NCBI RefSeq assembly: GCF_051401765.1
Contig: NW_027480593.1
Coordinates: forward strand, 744,001-808,000
DNA length: 64,000 nt
Origin: Calliopsis andreniformis
Taxonomy: Eukaryota; Arthropoda; Insecta; Hymenoptera; Andrenidae
Direction of reading: 5' to 3'
This document shows positions 1 through 11,410 of this stretch, piece after piece (position 1 is the first letter of the stretch; each line of letters opens with the position of its first letter). Both the position numbers and the translations under genes were made by a program. Under the pieces are notes generated by a model. That model was not told the DNA's origin, did not search any database, and was given only the letters and a program-made list of their open reading frames with translations.

Positions 1-120
1 AGGATTGAAGATTCAGTATTGAGGATCGAAGGATGAGGATTGAGGATTGAGGATTGAGGATTGGGGACTGAGGATTGAGGATTGAGGTTTGAGGATCGAG
101 GATTGAAGATTGAGGATTGG

Positions 121-325
121 GGACTGAGTGTTGAGGGTTGAGTGATGAGAATTGGTGTTTGTGGATAGAGATTTAAAGATTTCAGATTGAGTATTGAGTA
201 TTGAAAACTGTGAATTGATGGTATTCTATTGAGGATTGAGAATTGACAACTGATTGTTGAGGACTGAGGTCTGAAGATTGAGGGTTCAGGATTGAGGATT
301 CAGGATTGAGGTTTGAGGACTGAGG
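121..325. repeat. Module A (rare-variant module), first of about 25 copies
   Basis: Module A is a stretch of rare heptad variants with fixed order: GACTGAGTGTTGAGGG, GTGATGAGAATTG, TGTTTGTGGATAGAG, TTGAAAACTGTGAATTGA, GATATTCTATTGAGG, GACAACTGATTGTTGAGG, then two GATTCAG words and GAGGTTTGAGG. Copies, some trimmed, start near 121, 4,071, 5,945, 7,391, 7,978, 8,740, 9,605, 10,191, 10,952, 15,157, 18,309, 19,843, 24,271, 25,814, 27,581, 28,601, 33,550, 40,073, 41,093, 50,147, 50,643, 58,563 and 59,059, with partial ones near 1,950 and 11,845. The module still follows 7-bp phasing, so it is a diverged satellite segment, not an inserted foreign element. I assign it no function. Confidence 0.85.
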
Positions 326-429
326 ATTGAGGACTGAATATTGAGGATTGAGGACTAAGGGTTGAGGATTGAAGATTGAGGATAGGGTATTGCGGATTGA
401 ACATTGAGGATTGAGGATTGAGGATTGAG

Positions 430-1060
430 GATTGAGGATTGAGGACTGAAGATTGAATATTGATGATTGAAGATTGAGGATTGAGGATTGAGGGTTGTGG
501 ATTGAGGACGAGGACTGAGGGTTGAGTATTGATGTTTGAGGTCTGAGGATTGAGGATTGAGGATTGAGAATTGAGGATTGAGGATTGAGGATTGAAGATT
601 GAGGATTGGGTATTGAGGATTGAAGAATGAGGATTGAGGATTGAGGATTGAGTATTGAGGATTGAAGATTGAGTATTGAGGATTGAAGATTGAGGATTGC
701 GGACTGAGGATTGAGGATTGAGTATTGAGGATTGAGGATTGAGGATTGAGGATTGAAGATTGAGTATTGAGGATTGAAGATTGAGGATTGTGGATTGAAG
801 ATTGAGTATTGAGGATTGAAGGTTGAGGATTGAGGATTGAGGATTGAGAACTGACGATGAGGGCTGACGGTTGAGGATTGAGGTTTGGGGACTGAGGACT
901 GAGGATTGAGGATTGAGAATTGAGGATTGAGGATTGAGGATTGAGGATTGAGGATTGAAGATTGAGGATTGGGTATTGAGGATTGAGCATTGAGGATTGA
1001 GGATTGAGGATCGAGGATTGGGGATTGAGGATTGAAGATTGAATATTGATGGTTGAAGAT
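430..1060. repeat. Diverged duplicated block, first copy
   Basis: The order of rare variants here matches about 2,845-3,430: a GACGAGGACTGAGG word at 507 and 2,922, GATTGCGGACTG at about 695 and 3,113, TGACGATGAGGGCTGACGG at 852 and 3,225, and a GATTGAGCAT word ending at 990 and 3,356. The spacing drifts from about 2,415 to 2,366 bp, so several heptads were gained or lost between the copies. It contains no gene. Confidence 0.75.
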
Positions 1061-2844
1061 TGAGGATTGAGGATTGAGGACTGAGGCTTGAGGATTGATG
1101 ATTGAGGATTGAAGATTGAGGATTGAGGATCGAGGATGAGGGCTGAAGGTTGAGGATTGAGGTTTGAGGACTGAGGACTGAGGATTGAGGGTTGAGGATT
1201 GAGGTTTGAGGACAGAGGATTGAGGATTGAGGATTGACGATTGATAATAGAGGATTGAGGATTGAAGATTTAGGATTGGATATTGAGGATTGAGGATTGG
1301 GGATTGAGGATCTAGTATTGGAGATTGATTATTTAGGATTGAAGATAGAGGGTTGAGGATTGAGGATTGAGGATTGAGAATTGAGAATTGAGTATGAGGA
1401 CTGAGGATTGAGGATTGAGGTTTGAGGAATGAGGATTGAGGATTGAGGACAGAGGATTGAGGATTGAGGATTGAGGATTGAGTATTGAAGGTTGAGGATT
1501 GATGACTGAGGATTGAGGATTGAGGACTGGGGATTGAGGATTGAAGATTGAGGATTAAGGATTAAGTATTGGGGATTGGGGATCTAGGTTTGGAGATTGA
1601 TTATTGAGGATTGAAGATTGAGGGTTGAGGATTGAGGGTTGAGAATTGAGAATTGAGGATGGGGACTGAGGGTTGAGGATTGAGGTTTGAGGAAAGAGGA
1701 TTGAGGATTGAGGATTGAGGGCTGAGGTTTGACGATTGAGTATTGAAGATTGAGGATTGATGACTGAGGATTGAGGATTGAGGATTGATGACTGCGGATT
1801 GAGGATTGAAGATTGAGTATTGAGGATTGAATATTGAGGATTGAGGATTGAGGGTTGAGGATTGAAGATTGAGAATTGAGGATTGAGGATTGAAGATTGA
1901 GTATTGGGAATTGAAGATTGAGGATTGAGTATTGAGTATTGAAGATTGAGGACTGTGTGTTGATGGTTGAGAGATAAGAATTGATGTTTGTGGATGGAGA
2001 TTTGAAGATTGAAGATTGAGGATTGAGTATTGAAAACTTAGAATTCAGGATATTCTACTGAGTATTGAGAATTGAGGATTGATGGTTGAGCATTGAGGAT
2101 TGATGATTGAGGGTTGTGTGTTGAATATAGAGGATTGGCGGATTGAGTATTGAAGATTGAGGACTGAGGACTGGGGATTGAGTATTGAGGATTGAGGATT
2201 GAGTATTGAGGATTGAGGATTGAAGATTGAGTATTGATGATTGAAGATTACGGATTGATTATTGAGGGTTGAGGATTGATGACGAGGACTGAGGGTTGAG
2301 AATTGAGGACTGAGGATTGAGGATTGAGGATTGGGCATTGACGATTGAAGATTGAGTACTGGGGATTGAGGATTCAAGATTGAGGATTAAGGATTGAGGA
2401 TTGGGGATTGGGGATCTAGGATTGGAGATTGATTATCGAGGATTGAAGATTGAGGGTTGAGGATTGAGGATTGAGAATAGAGAATTGAGGATGAGGACTG
2501 AGGGTTGAGGATTGAGGTTTGAGGTACGAGGATTGAGGATTGAGGATTGAGGACTGAGGATTGACGATTGAGTATTGAAGATTGAGAATTGATGAGTGAG
2601 GATTGCGGTATGATGATTGCGGATTGAGTATTGAAAATTGGGTATTGAGGATTGAATATTGAGGATTGAGGATTGAGGATTGAGGATTGACGATTGAGTA
2701 TTGAGGATTGAAGATTGAGGATTGAGGATTGACGATTGAGGATTGAGGATTGAGGTTTGATGGTTGACGATGAGGGCTGAGGGTTGAGGATTGAGGTTTG
2801 AGGTCTGAGGACTGAGGATTGAGGATTGAGAATTGAGGATTGAG

Positions 2845-3430
2845 GATTGAGGATTGAGGACTGAAGATTGAATATTGATGATTGAAGATTGAGGATTGAG
2901 GATTGAGGGTTGTGGATTGAGGACGAGGACTGAGGGTTGAGTATTGATGTTTGAGGTCTGAGGATTGAGGATTGAGGATTGAGAATTGAGGATTGAGGAT
3001 TGTGGATTGAAGATTGAGAATTGGGTATTGAGGATTGAAGAATGAGGATTGAGGATTGAGGATTGAGTATTGAGGATTGAGGATTGAGTATTGAGGATTG
3101 AAGATTGAGGATTGCGGACTGAGGATTGAGGATTGAGTATTGAGGATTGAAGATTGAGGATTGTGGATTGAAGATTGAGTATTGAGGATTGAAGGCTGAG
3201 GATTGAGGATTGAGGGTTGAGAATTGACGATGAGGGCTGACGGTTGAGGATTGAGGTTTGGGGACTGAGGACTGAGGATGGAGGATTGAGAATTGAGGAT
3301 TGAGGATTGAGGATTGAGGATTGAAGATTGAGGATTGGGTATTGAGGATTGAGCATTGAGGATTGAGGATTGAGGATCGAGTATTAAAGATTGATGATTG
3401 AAGATTGAATATTGATGGTTGAAGATTGAG
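2845..3430. repeat. Diverged duplicated block, second copy
   Basis: This is the partner of about 430-1,060, recognised by the same ordered set of rare heptads. It is about 45-50 bp shorter, mainly in the run before the TGACGATGAGGG word. Related segments recur near 13,320-14,060 and 14,335-14,540, so the block belongs to a family dispersed through the left third of the array. Confidence 0.75.
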
Positions 3431-4639
3431 GATTGAGGATTGAGGGTTGTGGATTGAGGACGAGGACTGAGGGTTGAGTATTGATGTTTGAGGTCTGAGG
3501 ATTGAGGATTGAGGTTTGAGGATTGAGAATTGAGAATTGAGGATGAGGACTGAGGGTTGAGGATTGAGGTTTGAGGTACGAGGATTGAGGATTGAGAATT
3601 GAGGACTGAGGATTGACGATTGAGTATTGAAGATTGAGGATTGATGACTGACGATTGAGGATTGAGGTATGATGATTGCGATTTGAGTATTGAAAATTGG
3701 GTATTGAGGATTGAATATTGAGGATTGAGGATTGAGGATTGAGGATTGAAGATTGATTATTGAGGATTGAAGATTGAGGATTGAGGATTGACGATTGAGG
3801 ATTGAGGATTGAGGTTTGAGGATTGAGGATGAGGGCTGAGGGTTGAGGATTGAGGTTTGAGGACTGAGGACTGAGGATTGAGGATTGAGAATTGAGGGTT
3901 GAGGATTGAGGATTGAAGATTGAGGATTGGGTATTGAGGATTGAAGAACGAGGATTGAGGATTGAGGATTGAGGATTGGGGACTGAGGATTGAGGATTGA
4001 GGATTGAGGATTGTAGATTCAGTATTCAGGATTGAAGATTGAGAGTTGAGGATTGAGTATTGAACATTGAGGACTGAGTGTTGAGGGTTGAGCGATGAGA
4101 ATTGATGTTTGTGGATAGAGATTTGAAGATTGCAGATTGAGTATTGAGTATTGAAAACTGTGAATTGAGGATATTCTATTGAGGATTGAGGATTGACAAC
4201 TGATTGTTGAGGACTGAGGGCTGAAGATTGAGGATTCAGGATTGAGGATTCAGAATTGAGGTTTGAGGACTGAGGATTGAAGATTGAAGATTGAGTATTG
4301 AGGATTGAAGATGGAGGATTGAGGTTGAGGATTGAGGATTGAGGATGAGGGCTGAGGGTTGAGGATAGAGGTTTGAGGACTGAGGTCTGAGGATTGAGTA
4401 TAGAGAATTGAGGATTGAGGATTGAATGTTGAGTATTGAGGATTGAAGATTGAGGATTGAGGGTTGAGGATTGAAGATTGAGGATTGAGGATTGAGGATT
4501 GAGGATTGAGGACGAGGACTGACGGTTGAGGATTGAGGTTTGTGGATTGAGGATTGAGGATTGATGACTGAGGATTGAGGATTGAGGATTGAGCATTGAG
4601 GATTGAAGATTGAGGACTGAGGATGGAGGATTGAAGAGA

Positions 4640-4830
4640 GAGTACTGAGTGTTGAGGATTGAGTGTTGAGTATTGATGTTTGAGGATTGAGATTTGATTA
4701 TTGATTTTTGTGGATTGTGTACTGCACGATGAGAATTCAGGATATTCGATTGAGTATTGAGAATTGAGGATTGATGGTTCAGTATTGAGGATTGATGGTT
4801 GAGGGTTGTGTGTTGAATATTGAGGATTGA
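4640..4830. repeat. Module B (rare-variant module), a well-preserved copy
   Basis: Module B is a second ordered set of rare variants: GAGTGTTGAGTATTGATG, GAGATTTGATTATTG, GTGGATTG, an (A/G)C(A/C)(A/C)(G/T)ATGAGAATTC-like word, GGATATTC, GAGTATTGAGAATTGAGG, TGATGGTTGAG and GTTGTGTGTTGAATATTG. Further copies lie near 6,220-6,410, 13,600-13,740, 14,700-14,890, 24,545-24,680, 26,090-26,280, 28,870-29,000, 33,815-33,950 and 41,360-41,495, with shorter forms near 2,040, 5,660, 9,130 and 11,340. It often lies directly right of module A. Most copies contain a GAATTC or close variant. No function can be read from it. Confidence 0.78.
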
Positions 4831-6989
4831 GGATTGAGGATTGAGGTTTGAGGATTGAGAATTGAAGAATGAGGATTGAGGATAAAGGATTGAGGATTGA
4901 TGATTGGGGATTGAAGATTGAGTATTGAGGATTGAAGATTGAGTATTGATGATTGAAGATTGAGGATTGAGGATTGAGGGTTGAGGGTTGAGGACGAGGA
5001 CTGACGGTTGAGGACTGAGGTTTGAGGATTGAGGGTTGAGGACTGAGGACTGAGGATTGAGGATTGAGGATGGAGCACTGAGGATTGAAGATTGAGGACT
5101 GGGGATTGAGGATTGAATATTGAGGATTAAGGATTGAGGATTGGGGATTGAGGATCTAGAACTGAAAATTGATTATTGAGGATTGAAGATTGAGGATTGA
5201 GGATTGAGGATTGAGAATTGAGAATTGAGGATAAGGATTGATGTTTGAGGATTTAGGTTTGAGGAATGAGGATTGAGGATTGAGGATTGAGGATTGAAGA
5301 TTGAGTACTGATGATTGAAGATTCAGGATTGAGGATTGAGGGTTGAGGATTGAGGACGAGGACTGATGGTTGAGGATTGTGGTTTGAGGATTGAGTATTG
5401 AGGATTGAGAATTGCGGATGAGGACTGAGGTTTGAGGATTGAGGTTTGAGGAATGAGGGTTGAGGATTGGGGATTGAAGATTGAGGTTTTAGGATTGAGT
5501 ATTGAAGGTTGAGGATTGATGACTCAGGATTGAGGATTGCGGATTGACGATTGAGGATTGAGGATTGAGGGTTGAAGGTTGAGTGTTGAGGATTGAAGGT
5601 TGAGGATTGACGATTGAGGATTGAGGATTGAGGATGATGGCTGAGGTTTGAGGTTTGAGGTTTGAGTATTGAATCCTGAGAATTCAGGATGTTCTGTTGA
5701 GTATTGAGAATTGAGGATTGATGCTTTAGTATTGAGGATTCAGGATTGAGGATTGAGGATTGAGTATTGAAGATTGAGGATTGATGATTGAGGATTTAGG
5801 ATTGAGGTTTGAGGATTGAGGATTGATAATTGAAAATTGAGTATTGAGGATTGAAGGTTGAGGACTGAGGAATAAGTGTTGAGGATTGAGGATGAGGGCT
5901 GAGGGTTGAGGATTGAGGATTGAGGATTGAATATTGAGGATTGGGGACTGTGTGTTGAGGGTTGAGTGATGAGAATTAATGTTTGTGGATAGAGATTTCA
6001 AGATTGCAGATTGAGTATCGAGTATTGAAAACTGTGAATTGAGGATATTCTATTGAGGGTTGAGGATTGACAATTGATTGTCGAGGACTGAGGGCTGAAG
6101 ATTGAGGATTCAGGATTGAGGATTCAGAATTGAGGTTTGAGGACTTAGGATTGAGGATTGAATATTGAGTATTGAGGATTGAAGATTGAGGATTGAGGAT
6201 TGAGGATGGAGGATTGAAGAGAGAGGACTGAGTGTTGAGGATTGAGTGTTGAGAATTGATGTTTGAGGGTTGAGATTTGATTATTGATTTTTGTGGATTG
6301 AGTATTGAACGATGAGTATTCAGGGTATTCTATTGAGTATTGAGAATTGAGGATTGATGGTTGAGTATTGAGGATTGGCGGTTGAGGGTTGTGTGTTGAA
6401 TATTGAGGATTGAGGATTGAGGATTGAGGATTGAGGATTGAGGATTGAGGATTGAAGATTGAGTGTTGAGGATTGAAGGTTGAGTATTGAGGATTGAGAA
6501 TTGAGGATTGAGGATTGAAGATTGAGGATTGGGGATTGAGGATTGACGATTGAGGATTGAGTATCGACGATTGAGAATTGAGGATTGATGATTGAGGATT
6601 GAGTATTGGGGATTGAAGATTGAGGGTTGAGGATTGAGGATTGAGGACTGAAGACTGAGGATTGAGGATTGAGGATTGAGCATTGAGGATTGAAGATTGA
6701 GGACTGGGGATTGAGGATTGAAGATTGAGGATTAAGGATTGAGGATTGGGGACTGGGGATCTACGATTGGAGATTGATTATTGAGGATTGAAGATTGAGG
6801 GTTGAGGATTGAGGGTTGAGAATTGAGAATTGAGGATGGGGACCGAGGGTTGTGGATTGAGGTTTGAGATACGCGGATTGAGGATTGAGGATTGTGGACT
6901 GAGGATTGACGATTGAGTATTGAAGATTGAGGATTGATGACTGAGGATTCAGGATTGAGGATTGATGATTGCGGATTGAGTATTGAAAA

Positions 6990-9203
6990 TTGAGTATTGA
7001 GGATTGAATATTGAGGTTTGATAATTGAGGATTGAGGATTGAAGGTTGAGTATTGTGGACTGAAGTTTGAGGATTGAGGATTGACGATTGAGGATTGAGG
7101 ATTGAGGTTTGAGGATTGACGATGAGGGCTGAGGGTTGAGGATTGAGGTTTGAGGTCTGAGGACTGAGGAGTGAGGGTTGAGAATTGAGGATTGAGGATT
7201 TAGGATTGAAGATTGAGGATTGGCTATTGAGGATTGAAGAATGAGGATTGAGGATTGAGGATTGAGGATTGGGGACTGAGGATTGGATATTCAGGATTGA
7301 GGATTGAGGATTAAGGATTGAGGATTGAGGATTGAAGATTCAGTATTGAGGATCGAAGATTGAGAATTGAGGATTGAGGATTGAACATTGAGGACTGAGT
7401 GTTGAGGGTTGAGTGATGAGAATTGATGTTTGTGGATAGAAATTTGAAGATTGCTGATTGAGTATTGAGTATTGAAAACTGTGAATTGAGGATATTATAC
7501 TGAGGATTGAGGACTGACAACTGATTGTTGAGGACTGAGGGCTGAAGATTGAGGATTCAGTGTTGAGGATTCAGAATTGAGGTTTGAGGACTGAGGATTG
7601 AGGTTTGAAGATTGAGTATTGAGGATTGAAGATTGAGGATTTAGGTTGAGGATTGAGGATTGAGGATGAGGGCTGAGGGTTGAGGATTGAGGTTTGAGGA
7701 CTGAGGTCTGAGGATTGTGTATTGAGAATTGAGGATAGAGGACAGAGGATTGAAGATTGAGGATTGGGAATTGAGGATTGAAGAATGAGGATTGAGGATT
7801 GAGGATCCAGGATTGAGGATTGAATATTGAGTATTGAGGATTGAAGACTGACGATTGAGGATTGAGGATTGAGGATTGAGGATTGAGAATTGAGGATTGA
7901 TGATTGAGTATTGATGATTGAAGATTGAGGATTGAGGATTGAGGATTGAGGATTGAGGATTGAAGATTGAGGATTGGGGACTGAGTGTTGAGGGTTGTGT
8001 CATGAGAATTGATGTTTGTGGATAGATATTTGAAGATTGCAGATTGAGCATTGAGTATCCAAAACTGTGAATTGATGATATTCTACTGAGGATTGAGAAT
8101 TGACAACTGATTGTTCAGGACTGAGGGCTGAAGATTGAGGATTCAGGATTGAGAATTCAGAATTGAGGATTGAGGACTGAGGACTGAGGATTGAAGATTG
8201 AGTATTGAGGATTGAAGATTGAGGATTAAGGATTGAGGATTGGGTATTGAGGATCTAGGATTGAAAATTGATTATTGAGTATTGAAGATTGAGGATTGAT
8301 GACTGAGGATTCAGGATTGAGCATTGATGATTGCGGATTGAGTATTGAAAATTGAGTATTGAGGATTGAATATTGAGGATTGAGGATTGAGGATTGAGGA
8401 TTGAAGGTTGAGTATTGTGGATTGAAGATTGAGGATTGAGGATTGACGATTGAGTATTGAGGATTTAGGTTTGAGGATTGACAATGAGAGCTGAGGGTTG
8501 CGGATTGAGGTTTGAGGTCTGAGGACTGAGGATTTAGGATTGAGAATTGATGATTGAGGATTGAGGATTGAAGATTGAGGATTGGGTATTGAGGATTGAA
8601 GAATGGGGATTGAGGATTGAGGATTGAGGATTGGGGACTGTGGATTGGATATTCAGGATTGAGGACTGAAGATTGAGGATTGAATATTCAGTATTGAGGA
8701 TCGAGGATTGAGAATTGAGGATTGAGGATTGAACAGTTAGGACTGAGTGTTGAGGGTTGAGTGATGAGGATTGATGTTTGTGGATAGAGATTTGATGATT
8801 GCAGATTGAGTATTGAGTATTGAAAACTGTGAATTGAGGATATTATTCTGAGGATTGAGGAATGACAACTGATTGTTGAGGACTGAGGGCTGAAGATTGA
8901 GGATTCAGGGTTGAGGATTCAGAATTGAGGTTTGAGGACTGAGGAGTGAGGATTGAAGATTGAGTATTGAGGATTGAAGATTGAGGATTGAGGTATAAGT
9001 ATTGAGGATTGAGGATTGAGGATTGAGGATTGAGGGTTGAAGTTTGAGTGTTGAGGATTGAGGGTTGAACATTGAGGATTGAGTATTGAGGATTGAGGAT
9101 GAGGGCTGAGGTTTGAGGTATGAGGTTTGAGTATTGAATCCTGAGAGTTCAGGATATTCTATTGAGTATTGAGAATTGAGTATTGATGGTTGAGTAGTGA
9201 TGA
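6990..9203. repeat. 2.2-kb higher-order repeat, copy 1
   Basis: This is the first of two directly adjacent copies of a 2.2-kb unit. Landmarks recur at a constant offset of 2,214 bp: the AAAACT of module A at 7,475, 8,061 and 8,823 recurs at 9,689, 10,275 and 11,037. The offset is 2,207 at the final GAATCCTG landmark (9,136 and 11,343), one heptad less. The sequence entering copy 2 at about 9,204 resumes the sequence entering copy 1 at about 6,990, so the two are truly head to tail. Each copy holds three module A segments and ends with part of module B. It contains no gene. Confidence 0.88.
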
Positions 9204-11410
9204 CTGAGGATTGAGGATTGAATATTGAGGTTTGAGGATTGAGGATTGAGGATTGAAGGTTGAGTATTGTGGACTGAAGATTGAGGATTGAGGATTGACG
9301 ATTGAGGATTGAGGATTGAGGTTTGAGGACTGACGATGAGGGCTGAGGGTTGAGGATTGAGGTTTGAGGTCTGAGGACTGAGGAGTGAGGATTGAGAATT
9401 GAGGATTGAGGATTTAGGACTGAAGATTGAGGATTGGGTATTGAGGATTGAAGAATGAGGATTGAGGATTGAGGATTGAGGATTGGGGACTGAGGATTGG
9501 ATATTCAGGATTGAGGATTGAGGATTAAGGATTGAGGATTGAGGATTGAAGATTCAGTATTGAGGATCGAAGATTGAGAATTGAGGATTGAGGATTGAAC
9601 ATTGAGGACTGAGTGTTGAGGGTTGAGTGATGAGAATTGATGTTTGTGGATAGAAATTTGAAGATTGCTGATTGAGTATTGAGTATTGAAAACTGTGAAT
9701 TGAGGATATTATACTGAGGATTGAGGACTGACAACTGATTGTTGAGGACTGAGGGCTGAAGATTGAGGATTCAGGGTTGAGGATTCAGAATTGAGGTTTG
9801 AGGACTGAGGATTGAGGATTGAAGATTGAGTATTGAGGATTGAAGATTGAGGATTTAGGTTGAGGATTGAGGATTGAGGATGAGGGCTGAGGGTTGAGGA
9901 TTGAGGTTTGAGGACTGAGGTCTGAGGATTGAGTATTGAGAATTGAGGATAGAGGATAGAGGATTGAAGATTGAGGATTGGGTATTGAGGATTGAAGAAT
10001 GAGGATTGAGGATTGAGGATCCAGGATTGAGGATTGAATATTGAGTATTGAGGATTGAAGACTGACGATTGAGGATTGAGGATTGAGGATTGAGGATTGA
10101 GAATTGAGGATTGATGATTGAGTATTGATGATTGAAGATTGAGGATTGAGGATTGAGGATTGAGGATTGAGGATTGACGATTGAGGATTGGGGACTGAGC
10201 GTTGAGGGTTGTGTGATGAGAATTGATGTTTGTGGATAGATATTTGAAGATTGCAGATTGAGCATTGAGTATCCAAAACTGTGAATTGATGATATTCTAC
10301 TGAGGATTGAGAATTGACAACTGATTGTTCAGGACTGAGGGCTGAAGATTGAGGATTCAGGATTGAGAATTCAGAATTGAGGATTGAGGACTGAGGACTG
10401 AGGATTGAAGATTGAGTATTGAGGATTGAAGATTGAGGATTAAGGATTGAGGATTGGGTATTGAGGATCTAGGATTGAAAATTGATTATTGTGTATTGAA
10501 GATTGAGGATTGATGACTGAGGATTCAGGATTGAGCATTGATGATTGCGGATTGAGTATTGAAAATTGAGTATTGAGGATTGAATATTGAGGATTGAGGA
10601 TTGAGGATTGAGGATTGAAGGTTGAGTATTGTGGATTGAAGATTGAGGATTGAGGATTGACGATTGAGTATTGAGGATTTAGGTTTGAGGATAGACAATG
10701 AGGGCTGAGGGTTGCGGATTGAGGTTTGAGGTCTGAGGACTGAGGATTTAGGATTGAGAATTGAGGATTGAGGAATGAGAGTTGAAGATTGAGGATTGGG
10801 TATTGAGGATTGAAGAATGGGGATTGAGGATTGAGGATTGAGGATTGGGGACTGTGGATTGGATATTCAGGATTGAGGATTGAGGATTGAGGATTGAAGA
10901 TTCAGTATTGAGGATCGAGGATTGAGAATTGAGGATTGAGGATTGAACATTGAGGACTGAGTGTTGAGGGTTGAGTGATGAGGATTGATGTTTGTGGATA
11001 GAGATTTGAAGATTGCAGATTGAGTAGTGAGTATTGAAAACTGTGAATTGAGGATATTATACTGAGGATTGAGGATTGACAACTGATTGTTGAGGACTGA
11101 GGGCTGAAGGTTGAGGATTCAGGGTTGAGGATTCAGAATTGAGGTTTGAGGACTGAGGAGTGAGGATTGAAGATTGAGTATTGAGGATTGAAGATTGAGG
11201 ATTGAGGTATAAGGATTGAGGATTGAGGATTGAGGATTGAGGGTTGAAGTTTGAGTGTTGAGGATTGAGGGTTGAAGATTGAGGATTGAGTATTGAGGAT
11301 TGAGGATGAGGGCTGAAGTTTGAGGTATGAGGTTTGAGTATTGAATCCTGTGAGTTCAGGATATTCTATTGAGTATTGAGAATTGAGTATTGATGGTTGA
11401 GTAGTGAGGA
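9204..11410. repeat. 2.2-kb higher-order repeat, copy 2
   Basis: This is the second tandem copy of the unit at 6,990-9,203. It differs by scattered substitutions and at least one heptad lost near its right end. The match to copy 1 stops at about 11,410, where GAGTAGTGA is followed by different heptads than at 9,203. A short related segment, marked by GAAGGTTGAGTATTGTGG, appears again near 12,990-13,020, so the unit once extended or was copied further right. Confidence 0.88.

Larger units (their letters stand above)
1..6989. repeat. Left heterogeneous part of the satellite
   Basis: This stretch holds only heptad variants and no gene. It is more heterogeneous than the right side: variant heptads are frequent and long near-identical copies are few. 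Recognisable pieces are module A (from about 121, 4,071 and 5,945), module B (around 4,640-4,830 and 6,220-6,410, partial near 2,040), and a recurrent segment with the rare word GGGGATCTA (near 1,577, 2,410, 5,150 and 6,745). A block at about 430-1,060 reappears at about 2,845-3,430, shifted by roughly 2.37-2.42 kb, with the shift changing inside the block because of small indels. This looks like the least homogenised part of the array. Confidence 0.9.

Noticed and set aside
121..325. Module A as a transposon or retroelement remnant
   Set aside because: It keeps the 7-bp phasing, has no terminal repeats, target-site duplication or coding remnant, and grades into ordinary heptads on both sides.
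4730..4760. AT-richer word with GAATTC and GATATTC in module B as a promoter or operator
   Set aside because: The words are one- to three-base variants of the heptad, recur wherever the block was copied, and have no gene downstream on either strand.
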